Shown one piece after another: positions 13,484 to 20,383 of a stretch of 20,415 nt of DNA; the first letter of the stretch is position 1, and every line of letters starts with the position of its first letter. The DNA comes from VGJV01 sp964646415. Lineage in GTDB: Bacteria; Patescibacteriota; Minisyncoccia; UBA6257; 2-01-FULL-56-20. The notes under the pieces are model-generated. The model was not told the DNA's origin. It was given only the letters and a program-made list of their open reading frames with translations, and did not search any database. Both the position numbers and the translations under genes were made by a program. The stretch covers positions 1 through 20,415 of the forward strand of contig CAZYEL010000017.1 of assembly GCA_964646415.1 (NCBI GenBank), read 5' to 3'.

Positions 13484-13514
13484 AAAAAGAATGCGCCTCG
13501 CAACAAGCGGCACA
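13484..13514 (-). terminator. Likely terminator after purN
   Basis: TGCGCC (13492-13497) and GGCACA (13509-13514) can pair with one G-U. On the minus strand the hairpin is followed by TTCTTTTT. It lies 21 bases beyond the purN stop and separates it from the secreted-protein gene. Confidence 0.5.
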
Positions 13515-13534
13515 ACCCTTAGTGCGTGCGTGTT

Positions 13535-14293
13535 TTATCCGTTCGGGAACATTACCATCGCCTTTCGCTTCGCTTCTTCAAGTATTTTCTCCTCGCCAGG
13601 AAAAACGAGTGGCATTTCTCTTTTTATTTCTTGTACCTCGCCCTTCGCAAACATCGCAAGCGTTTCGATTTGCACTTCATGCTCCACGGGCAACGCGCGT
13701 GCGGCAAGTGTTTCCGGAGTATCGCTTTCTAAAATAGAAACTCGCTTCGCGCAAAGTACCGCGCCTTTGTCGTACTCCGCAACCACGCGATGCGCGGTCG
13801 CCTCCGTCCAGAAGTCGCGCTTCGCCGCACGGACAAAGAAAAGCCGCGCGGCGTGCACACGCCGCCCGAACATGCCTTTCCCGCCAAAGTCCAATCGTCC
13901 GGGGTCGAGGGGTCCCGGATGCTGGTTCACAATTCTCCCCTCAAACGCCGCGACTACATTCTCCGGCGTTTTTACGAGCCATCCGTATTGCCCCACGAAA
14001 TCCACACCGCGCGCCCGGCATTCCTTGATAATCGCCTCGCCAAATTCCTCACGCGAGGGGAAGCTTTTAGGCGAGAGCACAAGTACGTCCTTCTCCGGCG
14101 CGCCCGCTTTTTTTGCCCGCTCAATCCCGCCCGCCCGCCCGCTAACGCCTGAGCGTAGCGATGGCGGGCGGGCCTCCGCACCGCTCGCAATCACGCACGT
14201 AATTTCTATACTCGTAAGCCGCCCGGCCTTTGTAGCGCGGATAATTGCTTCCGCAGTCGTCCCGCCTCCGGAGATAAGAAGTGCAATCCGCAT
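13535..14293 (-). CDS. purN: Phosphoribosylglycinamide formyltransferase-like protein (PurN type)
   Basis: The 252-residue product has the formyltransferase fold: N-terminal ALLISGGGTTAEAII phosphate-binding loop, VDFVGQYGWLVKTPENVV, and NQHPGPL, which holds the conserved Asn and His of the Asn-His-Asp triad; HRVVAEYDKGAVL matches the later substrate-site strand. The middle LDFGGKGMFGRRVHAARLFF and a C-terminal extension of about 40 residues make it longer than the usual 190-215, and mark it as a divergent PurN subgroup. Residues 42-56 (RPPSLRSGVSGRAGG) are an in-frame insertion encoded by a hairpin element. ATG at 14293, with TACAAT seven bases upstream. It should make FGAR from GAR with 10-formyl-THF; a related formyl transfer cannot be excluded. 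Confidence 0.87.
   Translation of the reverse strand: MRIALLISGGGTTAEAIIRATKAGRLTSIEITCVIASGAEARPPSLRSGVSGRAGGIERAKKAGAPEKDVLVLSPKSFPSREEFGEAIIKECRARGVDFVGQYGWLVKTPENVVAAFEGRIVNQHPGPLDPGRLDFGGKGMFGRRVHAARLFFVRAAKRDFWTEATAHRVVAEYDKGAVLCAKRVSILESDTPETLAARALPVEHEVQIETLAMFAKGEVQEIKREMPLVFPGEEKILEEAKRKAMVMFPNG
14126..14173. repeat. Hairpin element inserted in frame in purN
   Basis: Outer arms CCCGCCCGCC and GGCGGGCGGG enclose an inner imperfect palindrome CGCTAACGCCTGAGCGTAGCG. The core 45 bases (14126-14170) are exactly 15 codons and match residues 42-56, absent from normal PurN between the first strand-helix unit and the IERAKKAG helix. Confidence 0.75.
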
Positions 14294-14300
14294 TCTGGTT

Positions 14301-14306
14301 ATTGTA
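14301..14306 (-). promoter_or_regulatory. -10 box of purN
   Basis: TACAAT on the minus strand ends seven bases before the purN ATG, so the message should be leaderless. A weak TCGAAT lies 17 bases further upstream. The palindrome at 14351-14396 lies just beyond it. Confidence 0.5.
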
Positions 14307-14350
14307 TCGCGTCCTCTCTAAAAATTCGATAGAAGTCGGCAAAGAGCGCC

Positions 14351-14396
14351 ATTCCCCTCATAGGACAATTCCATGGAATTGTCCTATGAGGGGAAT
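14351..14396. promoter_or_regulatory. 46-bp perfect palindrome, probable operator
   Basis: A loopless perfect palindrome is centred on CCATGG at 14371-14376. Its core ACAATTCCATGGAATTGT is shared with the palindrome at 14719-14752, but the outer arms differ (CCCCTCATAGG here). It lies between the ArsR-like gene and purN, upstream of the purN -10. A T-run is on the wrong side for a terminator of the ArsR-like gene, so a binding site is more likely. Confidence 0.75.
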
Positions 14397-14412
14397 CAAA
14401 AAAAACTCCTTC

Positions 14413-14694
14413 CTATTCCAACAAGTTTATCGCAGCACGGAAATCAGCGGGCATATGCACATTCGAAGAATAGAGAACATGGCCACTGGTTCCCTTCGCG
14501 TCCAACACATCAAGATTTTTGAGAAGAATGAGATGGTTCGATGTTGCTTTGAAAGAAATCTCCAAACTCTCCGCAATCTCCCCCACGTTTATTGCACGGC
14601 CATCGGAAAGCAGCGCGATAATTTTCAAACGGTTGATATTCGCGAGCGCCCGGAAAATTATTGTCCAACGCTTTTGATTTGTTTTCATCGCCAT
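14413..14694 (-). CDS. ArsR-like winged-helix regulator without cysteines
   Basis: The 93-residue product is a single winged HTH domain: FRALANINRLKIIALLSDG, GEIAESLEISFKATSNHLILLKNLDVL with the recognition helix FKATSNHLILL, and a HVLYSSN wing. It contains no cysteine, so it is not a thiol metal sensor like classical ArsR; the signal is unknown. Start ATG at 14694 (a second ATG lies at 14688). It sits between purF and purN and is flanked on both sides by perfect palindromes with an identical 18-bp core, one overlapping its own promoter and one upstream of purN. That arrangement suggests a local repressor of the purine genes and of itself. This is inference from the layout. Confidence 0.85.
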   Translation of the reverse strand: MAMKTNQKRWTIIFRALANINRLKIIALLSDGRAINVGEIAESLEISFKATSNHLILLKNLDVLDAKGTSGHVLYSSNVHMPADFRAAINLLE

Positions 14695-14711
14695 CCCAGT
14701 ACTCTTACCTT

Positions 14712-14752
14712 ATTGTACTCTATTGAACAATTCCATGGAATTGTTCAATAGA
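14712..14752 (-). promoter_or_regulatory. Promoter and operator palindrome of the second ArsR-like gene
   Basis: On the minus strand TACAAT (14712-14717) lies 17 bases before the ATG. A 34-bp perfect palindrome (14719-14752) with the core ACAATTCCATGGAATTGT covers the -35 region, where TTCCAT stands 17 bases from the -10. A bound repressor would block this promoter. Confidence 0.7.
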
Positions 14753-14774
14753 AAATCCTAGAAATCATGGTACG

Positions 14775-14801
14775 GTTCCCCGTAAAGCACGGAGGGGGAA
14801 C
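14775..14801 (-). terminator. Possible hairpin terminator after purF
   Basis: GTTCCCC (14775-14781) and GGGGAAC (14795-14801) form a 7-bp stem with a 13-base loop, 15 bases past the purF stop. No clear T-run follows on the minus strand. Confidence 0.4.
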
Positions 14802-14816
14802 TTGGGCGACTCAAAA

Positions 14817-16232
14817 TTACTTCGAATGCGGCAGCACTTTGATACACGCGGGTTGAACCTCCTTCTTCCGCTCACGCAGGTCAATCGGGTACATGCCGGT
14901 GAGGCACGAGGTGCACAGCTGCTCCTCGGGTACGCCGATGCCCGCGATAAGCCCGCGGTACGAAAGGAAATGAAGCGTGGTCGCCCCCAAAAATTCCCGT
15001 ATCTCATCCACGTTTTTCGTAAAGGCAAGAAGCTGTCTCTGGTCAGGCGTGTCAATCCCATAGAAGTCCGGGTAGCAGACCGGCGGCGAGGTGATAACGA
15101 GATGCACCTCCTTCGCGCCCACCTCGAAAATCGCTTTGATAAGGTTCCGCGTGGTCGTCCCCCGCACTACCGAATCATCCACCACAATCACTCGCTTGCC
15201 GTTCAAAACCGCGGGGAGCGGCGCAAGCTTCAGCTTCGCGCCTTGATTGCGGAGCTTCTCATCCGGCTCGATAAACGTGCGGTGAATATAGCGGTTCTTC
15301 ACAATGCCCATCTCAAAGGGAATCTTTGAATAGTGAGAATACCCTATCGCGCCCGGAATGGAGGTCTCCGGCACCGGCACCACCACGTCCGCGATAATCT
15401 CCGCTTCTTTCGCGAGCTCTATGCCGCAATTCCTCCTCGCTTCATAGACGGACTTGCCGAGAAGCATGCTGTCGGGACGGGCGAAATAAATAAACTCGAA
15501 CACATCGAGTTTCTGGTGCGAGGAAAGAGTGAGAAGCGACGAGCGCATTCCTTTTTCGTCGAAAACGACCATCTCTCCGGGCATCACGTCCTTCACGAAG
15601 GCCGCCCCGATAGTGGAAAATGCGCACGTTTCGGAAGAAACGATATATCCCTGGTCAATACGCCCCACGGAGAGCGGCTTGATGCCACACTCGTCGCGGA
15701 CAGCTACAAGCGTCGTTTTATCCATCACGAGGAGCGAGAAGGAACCTGTGAAAAGCGGAAATGCCTTTCGCACCGCCTCTTCAAGCGGGAGCCCCTTCGC
15801 CACAAAGTGCCCGATGGCGTCGCCCATGAGCTGCGAATCCGATTTGTTGTCGGTCACGACCCCCTCATTCTTCAAAAACGCAACAAGCGCCATGATGCTC
15901 GGGAGATTGCCATTGTGCGCCAAGGCGAGCGTGGCGCCTTCCCCGATAATCGGTTGCGCGTGCTCAAGCCCCGTGCCGAGCGAGGTTGAATACCGGTTGT
16001 GCCCGATGGCGATGTGCCCCGAAAGATTTTTTATCGTCTCTTCGTCGAATGCCTGCGCGACAAGCCCCTTACCTTTGTGCGATTTGACAAGGGCTCCGTC
16101 CGAAACCGCCATGCCTGAACTTTCCTGCCCGCGATGCTGGAGCGAGAATAAACCAAAATAGGAAAGGCGGCTCACGTCGAGCCCTTTGCCATAGACGCCG
16201 AAGACACCGCATTTTTCTTTCACTTCATTCAT
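14817..16232 (-). CDS. purF: Amidophosphoribosyltransferase (PurF)
   Basis: The 471-residue product catalyses the first committed purine step, making phosphoribosylamine from PRPP and glutamine. The N-terminal glutaminase nucleophile is Cys8 in CGVFGVYG, preceded by a seven-residue propeptide MNEVKEK that would be removed. LQHRGQESSGMA, AIGHNRYST and HNGN follow. The C-terminal half has FARPDSMLLGKSVYEARR, GIVKNRYIHRTFI and the PRPP loop VIVVDDSVVRGTTTRN. A late QLCTSCLTGMYP holds the CxxC characteristic of the B. subtilis-type iron-sulfur-containing enzyme, so the Fe-S form is likely. Length is normal. ATG at 16232. The inverted repeat beginning five bases upstream supplies its promoter region (TTAGTA-17-TATATT on the minus strand). 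Confidence 0.97.
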   Translation of the reverse strand: MNEVKEKCGVFGVYGKGLDVSRLSYFGLFSLQHRGQESSGMAVSDGALVKSHKGKGLVAQAFDEETIKNLSGHIAIGHNRYSTSLGTGLEHAQPIIGEGATLALAHNGNLPSIMALVAFLKNEGVVTDNKSDSQLMGDAIGHFVAKGLPLEEAVRKAFPLFTGSFSLLVMDKTTLVAVRDECGIKPLSVGRIDQGYIVSSETCAFSTIGAAFVKDVMPGEMVVFDEKGMRSSLLTLSSHQKLDVFEFIYFARPDSMLLGKSVYEARRNCGIELAKEAEIIADVVVPVPETSIPGAIGYSHYSKIPFEMGIVKNRYIHRTFIEPDEKLRNQGAKLKLAPLPAVLNGKRVIVVDDSVVRGTTTRNLIKAIFEVGAKEVHLVITSPPVCYPDFYGIDTPDQRQLLAFTKNVDEIREFLGATTLHFLSYRGLIAGIGVPEEQLCTSCLTGMYPIDLRERKKEVQPACIKVLPHSK

Positions 16233-16236
16233 AGTA

Positions 16237-16348
16237 CGCGATGCTAATATACGAATTCATGCTAATAATACTAATGAAGAATTCCATTCGCATAATTCCT
16301 GCCTGCCGGCAGGCAAGAGTACACATTAGTATATTGGCATCGTTTATT
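16237..16348. repeat. Inverted repeat copy 1, between purQ and purF
   Basis: This 112-base stretch is a nearly identical reverse complement of 17115-17206. It differs by a few substitutions and by an extra 20 bases (16298-16317). It covers the purF promoter region and the purQ stop codon (16344-16346). It is itself full of short ATGCTAAT and GAATTC motifs. Confidence 0.9.
16298..16317. repeat. 20-bp palindromic element, filled site
   Basis: CCTGCCTGCCGGCAGGCAAG contains a 16-bp perfect palindrome TGCCTGCCGGCAGGCA (16300-16315). It interrupts ATAATT and AGTACAC, which are continuous in the other arm of the inverted repeat (junction at 17145/17146). No target-site duplication is visible. Confidence 0.9.
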
Positions 16349-17114
16349 TGAAGTAGTTCACCGCGTTTTTGAAAATCTGAAGTCCGGGACCGTCTTTCGG
16401 AAGCTTCTTCCCCCCGCGGGCTGCTTTTTCCTTAAGATACGTCCAATGGGGCAATTGGGTGAAAAACTGCGCCCGTTCCGGATGCGGCATTAACCCTAGT
16501 ATTCTACCACCCCGCGCGAGGACACCCGCAATATCGCGGAGCGAGCCGTTCGGATTGGACGGGAGACTCTGCCACACGCATATGTCCCCCTTCACGTAGC
16601 GGAACGCGACGGACTTTTGGGATTCGAGCTCATTGAGCAGTTGCTCGCTCCCCACAAACTTCCCCTCGCCGTGCGCGATGGGAAGGCTCAAACGAGTGAT
16701 GCCTTTGAGCCACGGACTCTCGCCCGCAACTTCGATATCCACCCATCGGTCCGTATACCGTGCCGAATCGTTGTAGGTAAGCGCCCCCGGCAAAAGCCCC
16801 GCGTTCGTCAAAATCTGGAAACCGTTGCAAATACCGATACCAAGTTTGTCTTTCGCAAAAAAAGCATCGATTTCCTCCGCAAGATGATTCTTCATTTTAT
16901 TCGCGTACGCCTTCCCCGAACCGGTATCGTCACCGTAGGAAAATCCCCCGGGAACCGCGAGAATCTGATACCGCCGGAGCGAGACGAGTCTGTCCACAAG
17001 GTCATTCACATGCACAATGTCCGCCTCGCCGCCCGCGCGCTCGAAGGCGACTTTCGTTTCCTCCTCGCAGTTTAAACCGTATCCAGAAAAAATTATTGCT
17101 TTCGGTTTAATCAT
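16344..17114 (-). CDS. purQ: Phosphoribosylformylglycinamidine synthase, glutaminase subunit (PurQ)
   Basis: The 256-residue product is the class I glutamine amidotransferase that supplies ammonia to PurL for FGAR to FGAM conversion. It has KAIIFSGYGLNCEEET at the N-terminus, VPGGFSYGDD in the oxyanion region, GICNGFQILTNAGLLPG with nucleophile Cys96, and a C-terminal GLMPHPERA carrying the catalytic His and Glu. I choose ATG at 17114, where the usual N-terminus begins; a TTG at 17129 would add five residues (MASFI) taken from the repeat. The gene is bracketed exactly by an inverted repeat: one arm ends one base before the ATG, and the other contains the stop codon. Confidence 0.96.
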   Translation of the reverse strand: MIKPKAIIFSGYGLNCEEETKVAFERAGGEADIVHVNDLVDRLVSLRRYQILAVPGGFSYGDDTGSGKAYANKMKNHLAEEIDAFFAKDKLGIGICNGFQILTNAGLLPGALTYNDSARYTDRWVDIEVAGESPWLKGITRLSLPIAHGEGKFVGSEQLLNELESQKSVAFRYVKGDICVWQSLPSNPNGSLRDIAGVLARGGRILGLMPHPERAQFFTQLPHWTYLKEKAARGGKKLPKDGPGLQIFKNAVNYFK

Positions 17115-17206
17115 AATAAACGATGCCAATACACTAATGTGTACTAATTATGCGAATGGAATTCTTCATTAGTATCATGAGCATGAATTCGTATATTAGC
17201 ATCGCG
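17115..17206. repeat. Inverted repeat copy 2, between purL and purQ
   Basis: This 92-base stretch is the reverse complement of copy 1 without the 20-base element. It ends directly before the purQ ATG and six bases from the purL stop, and so fills almost the whole intergenic space. Confidence 0.9.
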
Positions 17207-17211
17207 GTTAA

Positions 17212-20200
17212 TTAGTATCCTCTGAATGTAGCTCGATACGCCTCAAGCGCCGCACGAAGACCGATACGCGCGACTTGCGTTCCGTCCCATCCGCGGATGC
17301 GCACCGCACCTTCCTTCGTTACCGTGCCGACATGCTCATATGCATTCCCCCGCATGCGCGCCTCGAATTCCTTGCACTTTTTCTGGTCCACGCTCACGAG
17401 CACCCGCCCCTGGGATTCGGAAAAAAGAGCGAAATCATCCCGCGTGTGCGTACCCGGCATCTCCCGCAAGGAAACATCGGCGCCGAGCATCCCTCCGAGC
17501 GCCGCGCGACAGAGCCCTACCGCGAACCCGCCCCGTCCGACGCTTACTGCGGACGCCACGAGTCCCCGCGCAATACACTGCGCGAGCGCGCGATACATGT
17601 TTCTATTCTTTTCCGCATGCACGCGCGGCACATTGTTCCCAAGATAGTCCTTCTTCGCGCGCTCGGACTGCATCACCGCATACTCGCTACCGCCAATCTC
17701 GTCGTGCGTTTCGCCCATAATATAGATGGCATCGCCCGGCATTTTGAAATCAAGCGTAATGCACTTTGCCGCATCGGCGGCGATGCCGATTGCGGAAATA
17801 AGGAGCGTCGGCGGCACCGAAATCGCAACGGGCTTCCCCTCTGCATCGAATCCTTTGAAGTCGTTGAACATGGTGTCCTTTCCCGAGATAAACGGAGTTT
17901 CATAGGCAACCGCCGTGTCGTAGCACGCACGCACCGCGTCTTTAAGCTGTGCCAGGCGTTCCGGGTTGTAGGAATCACACCAGCAAAAATTATCGAGAAG
18001 CGCAATCCTATCCGGCGCTGCCCCGGCCACAACCGCCGCACGTACCGCGGTGTCTATCGCGGACGCCGCCATATCGTACGCGTTGATGTCCGAATAGGTG
18101 GGATACAGCCCCTGCGCGAGCACCACCCCCTGCTTCGAATCAAGGCGCGGGCGCGTCACTGTCGCATCGGCGTTCACGCGCCCCCGTCCCGCGAGCGGTT
18201 TCACCACCGACCCTCCCTGCACCTCGTGGTCATACTGGCTCGAGATATGCGCAAAGCTCGCGATGTTCGGGCGCGCAAGCATTGCAAGCACGGTGCGCTC
18301 AAATGTTTCGGGTGATTCCTTCGGCGGCTCATGGTGCCGGACGGATGCCGCACGCGACTGCATGTCGCGCCGCACCCACCCGTCGTGGAGAAAGTCCATG
18401 CCGATATCCATCACTATTTTTTTACCGTGCTCCACCACGCACCGCCCCGAATCCGTGAACTCACCGATTACCGTCGCCTCAACGCCGCGCCTGCGGAACA
18501 ATGAGAAAAGCTCTTTCCACTTCTCTTTCGGCACCGCGAGCGTCATCCGTTCCTGGGATTCCGAAATCCATATCTGCCACGGCTCGAGGCCGGGGTACTT
18601 CAAAGGCACCTTATCGAGCGACACTTTGCATCCCCCCTGCCTACCGGCAGGCAGGCCGACTTCCCTCGCCATCTCCGCAACCGAGCACGAAATCCCCCCC
18701 GCGCCGTTGTCCGTAATACTTGAGTAGAGAGCCTTATCGCGCGCTTCTTTGACGATAACGTCGGAAAGCTTTTTTTGCGTAATCGGGTCGCCGATTTGCA
18801 CCGCAGCCGCGGGGCTTCCCGCATCAAGCGCGACGGAGGAAAACGTCGCGCCGTGGATACCGTCCAGCCCCACGCGGTTCCCCGCCATCACGATGTAGTC
18901 CCCCGGCCGTGCGCCTTTTTTATGGAGAAGTCTCCCGCCTCGTTTCCGGGGAATCAATCCGACGGTTCCCACAAACACTCCCGGCTTCGCGCGGTACCGC
19001 GGGTCGAACCACACGAATCCCTGCGGTGTGGGAATGCCCGAACAATTTCCGCCCGCATTCACTCCCGCAACCACGCCGTCCATGATGCGGCGCGGAGACA
19101 ATATTTTTTGGGTACGCTCCTTGTCGCGAAAAAACTCGACAGTGTCTTTTGGATTCACCCCTCGAATATCCTCGGGGCAGGCGAAGCAAAAACCATAAGT
19201 GTTGATTACGGGTTTCGCGCCGAGCCCGAACCCGAGCGTGTCCCGATTCACGCCCACAATGCCGGTGATTGCGCCGCCGAAGGGGTCCAGGGCCGACGGG
19301 CTGTTGTGCGTTTCCACTTTGTGCGTGATGAGATACTCGTCATCGAACGCAATCGCGCCGGAGTTGTCCTTAAACACCGAAACGCAGAACCCGGGCTTCT
19401 TTTCCATAATCTTCTCCGTCGCCGCCTTGATATATTCCCTGAAAAGCCCGCCTTGTATCTCATCGAGCGGATTCGCGAAAATCGTATGCTTGCAATGTTC
19501 GCTCCATGTCTGCGCGAGCGACTCGAGTTCCACGTCAGTCGGCTTTCGCTTCAATGCGCGAAAGTGGTCGCGTATTGCTTTCATCGCATCAAGGTCGAGC
19601 GCAAGAGGGCCCCGCCTCCGCTGAAGCTCCGGCGGGCAAGCTCGCCTCCCTCCTTTATCTTCTATCCCCTGCCTCCCGATTGTTTCAAGCTCCGCATCAT
19701 CCACTTCCAGATTTACTTTGCGGACACCGCCTCCCACCTGCCTGCCGGCAGGCAAGGCGCGCAGTTTCACCTTAGGAACTGTTTTCCCCATCCCGCCATC
19801 CCGCTCGCATTCTTTCCTGCTTTTCACGGTCGCGCGCTGGATAAGCGGATTATGTATCCCCTCCGCAATCCGCTCGGCGTCGGCCCGCGAAAGCTTCCCC
19901 GAAATAAAAAGGGCCTGTGAGCAATACACCTTCTCACCGGCCTTGAACTTTTTTCTCAACCCATCCTCGAGTACTTCTCGCGCCGTCGTGCCTATATTGT
20001 CCGTCACTCCGGGACGCGGCGCAATTTCAATCACCCAGTCAAACTCCTGCGTCGGCGCGAGTGCACCTATGGAAAATGTTTCGAGCAGCGGATTCGCAAG
20101 AAGCTTCCCCGCGCGCTGAAGCTGTCTTTGGTTGAGCGGCGCGTCAATCACATAAGAGTCCATCACCGCCACATGCTCTATCTTCCCGCGGAAACCCAAA

Positions 20201-20274
20201 TCCTCGAATTGCCGCTTTCTTGTTGCCACGCGGGCATCGGCAACAATGCTTTGCACATCAATCCGGGAGAACAT
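17212..20274 (-). CDS. purL: Phosphoribosylformylglycinamidine synthase with PurS-like N-terminus (PurL)
   Basis: The 1020-residue product converts FGAR to FGAM with ammonia from PurQ. Residues 30-155 form a PurS-like domain (VIEIAPRPGVTDNIGTTAREVL). The catalytic part starts near 225: LAQTWSEHCKHTIFANP with His260, THKVETHNSPSALDPFGGAITGIVGVNRD (320-345; the usual ETHNHP is ETHNSP here, a known subgroup pattern), then the second AIRS-like half with VSGKDTMFNDF and GGSEY. No fused glutaminase is present; PurQ is the next gene. Three in-frame hairpin insertions are encoded: LPAGRQVGG (about 174-182), GRRACPPELQRRRG (about 209-222) and LPAGRQG (about 541-547). The first two lie in the linker, the third within the catalytic core at EVG-CKVSL. 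ATG at 20274 follows TATAAT by ten bases. Confidence 0.96.
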   Translation of the reverse strand: MFSRIDVQSIVADARVATRKRQFEDLGFRGKIEHVAVMDSYVIDAPLNQRQLQRAGKLLANPLLETFSIGALAPTQEFDWVIEIAPRPGVTDNIGTTAREVLEDGLRKKFKAGEKVYCSQALFISGKLSRADAERIAEGIHNPLIQRATVKSRKECERDGGMGKTVPKVKLRALPAGRQVGGGVRKVNLEVDDAELETIGRQGIEDKGGRRACPPELQRRRGPLALDLDAMKAIRDHFRALKRKPTDVELESLAQTWSEHCKHTIFANPLDEIQGGLFREYIKAATEKIMEKKPGFCVSVFKDNSGAIAFDDEYLITHKVETHNSPSALDPFGGAITGIVGVNRDTLGFGLGAKPVINTYGFCFACPEDIRGVNPKDTVEFFRDKERTQKILSPRRIMDGVVAGVNAGGNCSGIPTPQGFVWFDPRYRAKPGVFVGTVGLIPRKRGGRLLHKKGARPGDYIVMAGNRVGLDGIHGATFSSVALDAGSPAAAVQIGDPITQKKLSDVIVKEARDKALYSSITDNGAGGISCSVAEMAREVGLPAGRQGGCKVSLDKVPLKYPGLEPWQIWISESQERMTLAVPKEKWKELFSLFRRRGVEATVIGEFTDSGRCVVEHGKKIVMDIGMDFLHDGWVRRDMQSRAASVRHHEPPKESPETFERTVLAMLARPNIASFAHISSQYDHEVQGGSVVKPLAGRGRVNADATVTRPRLDSKQGVVLAQGLYPTYSDINAYDMAASAIDTAVRAAVVAGAAPDRIALLDNFCWCDSYNPERLAQLKDAVRACYDTAVAYETPFISGKDTMFNDFKGFDAEGKPVAISVPPTLLISAIGIAADAAKCITLDFKMPGDAIYIMGETHDEIGGSEYAVMQSERAKKDYLGNNVPRVHAEKNRNMYRALAQCIARGLVASAVSVGRGGFAVGLCRAALGGMLGADVSLREMPGTHTRDDFALFSESQGRVLVSVDQKKCKEFEARMRGNAYEHVGTVTKEGAVRIRGWDGTQVARIGLRAALEAYRATFRGY
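18636..18655. repeat. Palindromic element inserted in frame in the purL core
   Basis: CCTGCCTACCGGCAGGCAGG encodes LPAGRQG on the minus strand. It splits EVG and CKVSLDKVPL, which are normally joined in PurL. Confidence 0.85.
19612..19644. repeat. Second type of hairpin element in the purL linker
   Basis: CCGCC (19612-19616) and GGCGG (19631-19635) enclose TCCGCTGAAGCTCC, followed by GCAAGCTCGCC. It encodes RRACPPELQRRRG in a linker with no counterpart in normal PurL. It differs from the CCTGCC-type elements. Confidence 0.6.
19737..19757. repeat. Palindromic element inserted in frame in the purL linker
   Basis: The 16-bp palindrome TGCCTGCCGGCAGGCA (19739-19754) is identical to that at 16300-16315. 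On the minus strand it encodes LPAGRQVG between the PurS-like and catalytic domains. Confidence 0.85.
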
Positions 20275-20284
20275 AATTGCCCTG

Positions 20285-20290
20285 ATTATA
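20285..20290 (-). promoter_or_regulatory. -10 box of purL
   Basis: A perfect TATAAT on the minus strand ends ten bases before the purL ATG, giving a leader of only about three bases. No good -35 is seen. Confidence 0.55.
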
Positions 20291-20314
20291 GACGAGAGTT
20301 ATCCTTCGCGCATC

Positions 20315-20343
20315 TGGACAAAGTGATAAAAGTATGCTATAAT
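20315..20343 (+). promoter_or_regulatory. Strong sigma70-type promoter toward the right edge
   Basis: TGGACA (20315-20320), a 17-base spacer and TATAAT (20338-20343), with TG at 20335-20336 making an extended -10. This is the best promoter in the window and is divergent from purL. Transcription should start near 20350. Confidence 0.8.
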
Positions 20344-20383
20344 TCGACGTCACTTTAACAGGCGCCAGCCCCCCTCAATTAGA

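Noticed and set aside
14351..14396. Terminator of the second ArsR-like gene
   Set aside because: The eight Ts come before the hairpin on the minus strand, not after it, and the core is shared with the promoter-side palindrome.
17115..17129. TTG start of purQ five codons upstream
   Set aside because: It would take its residues from the inverted repeat; the ATG at 17114 matches the normal PurQ N-terminus.
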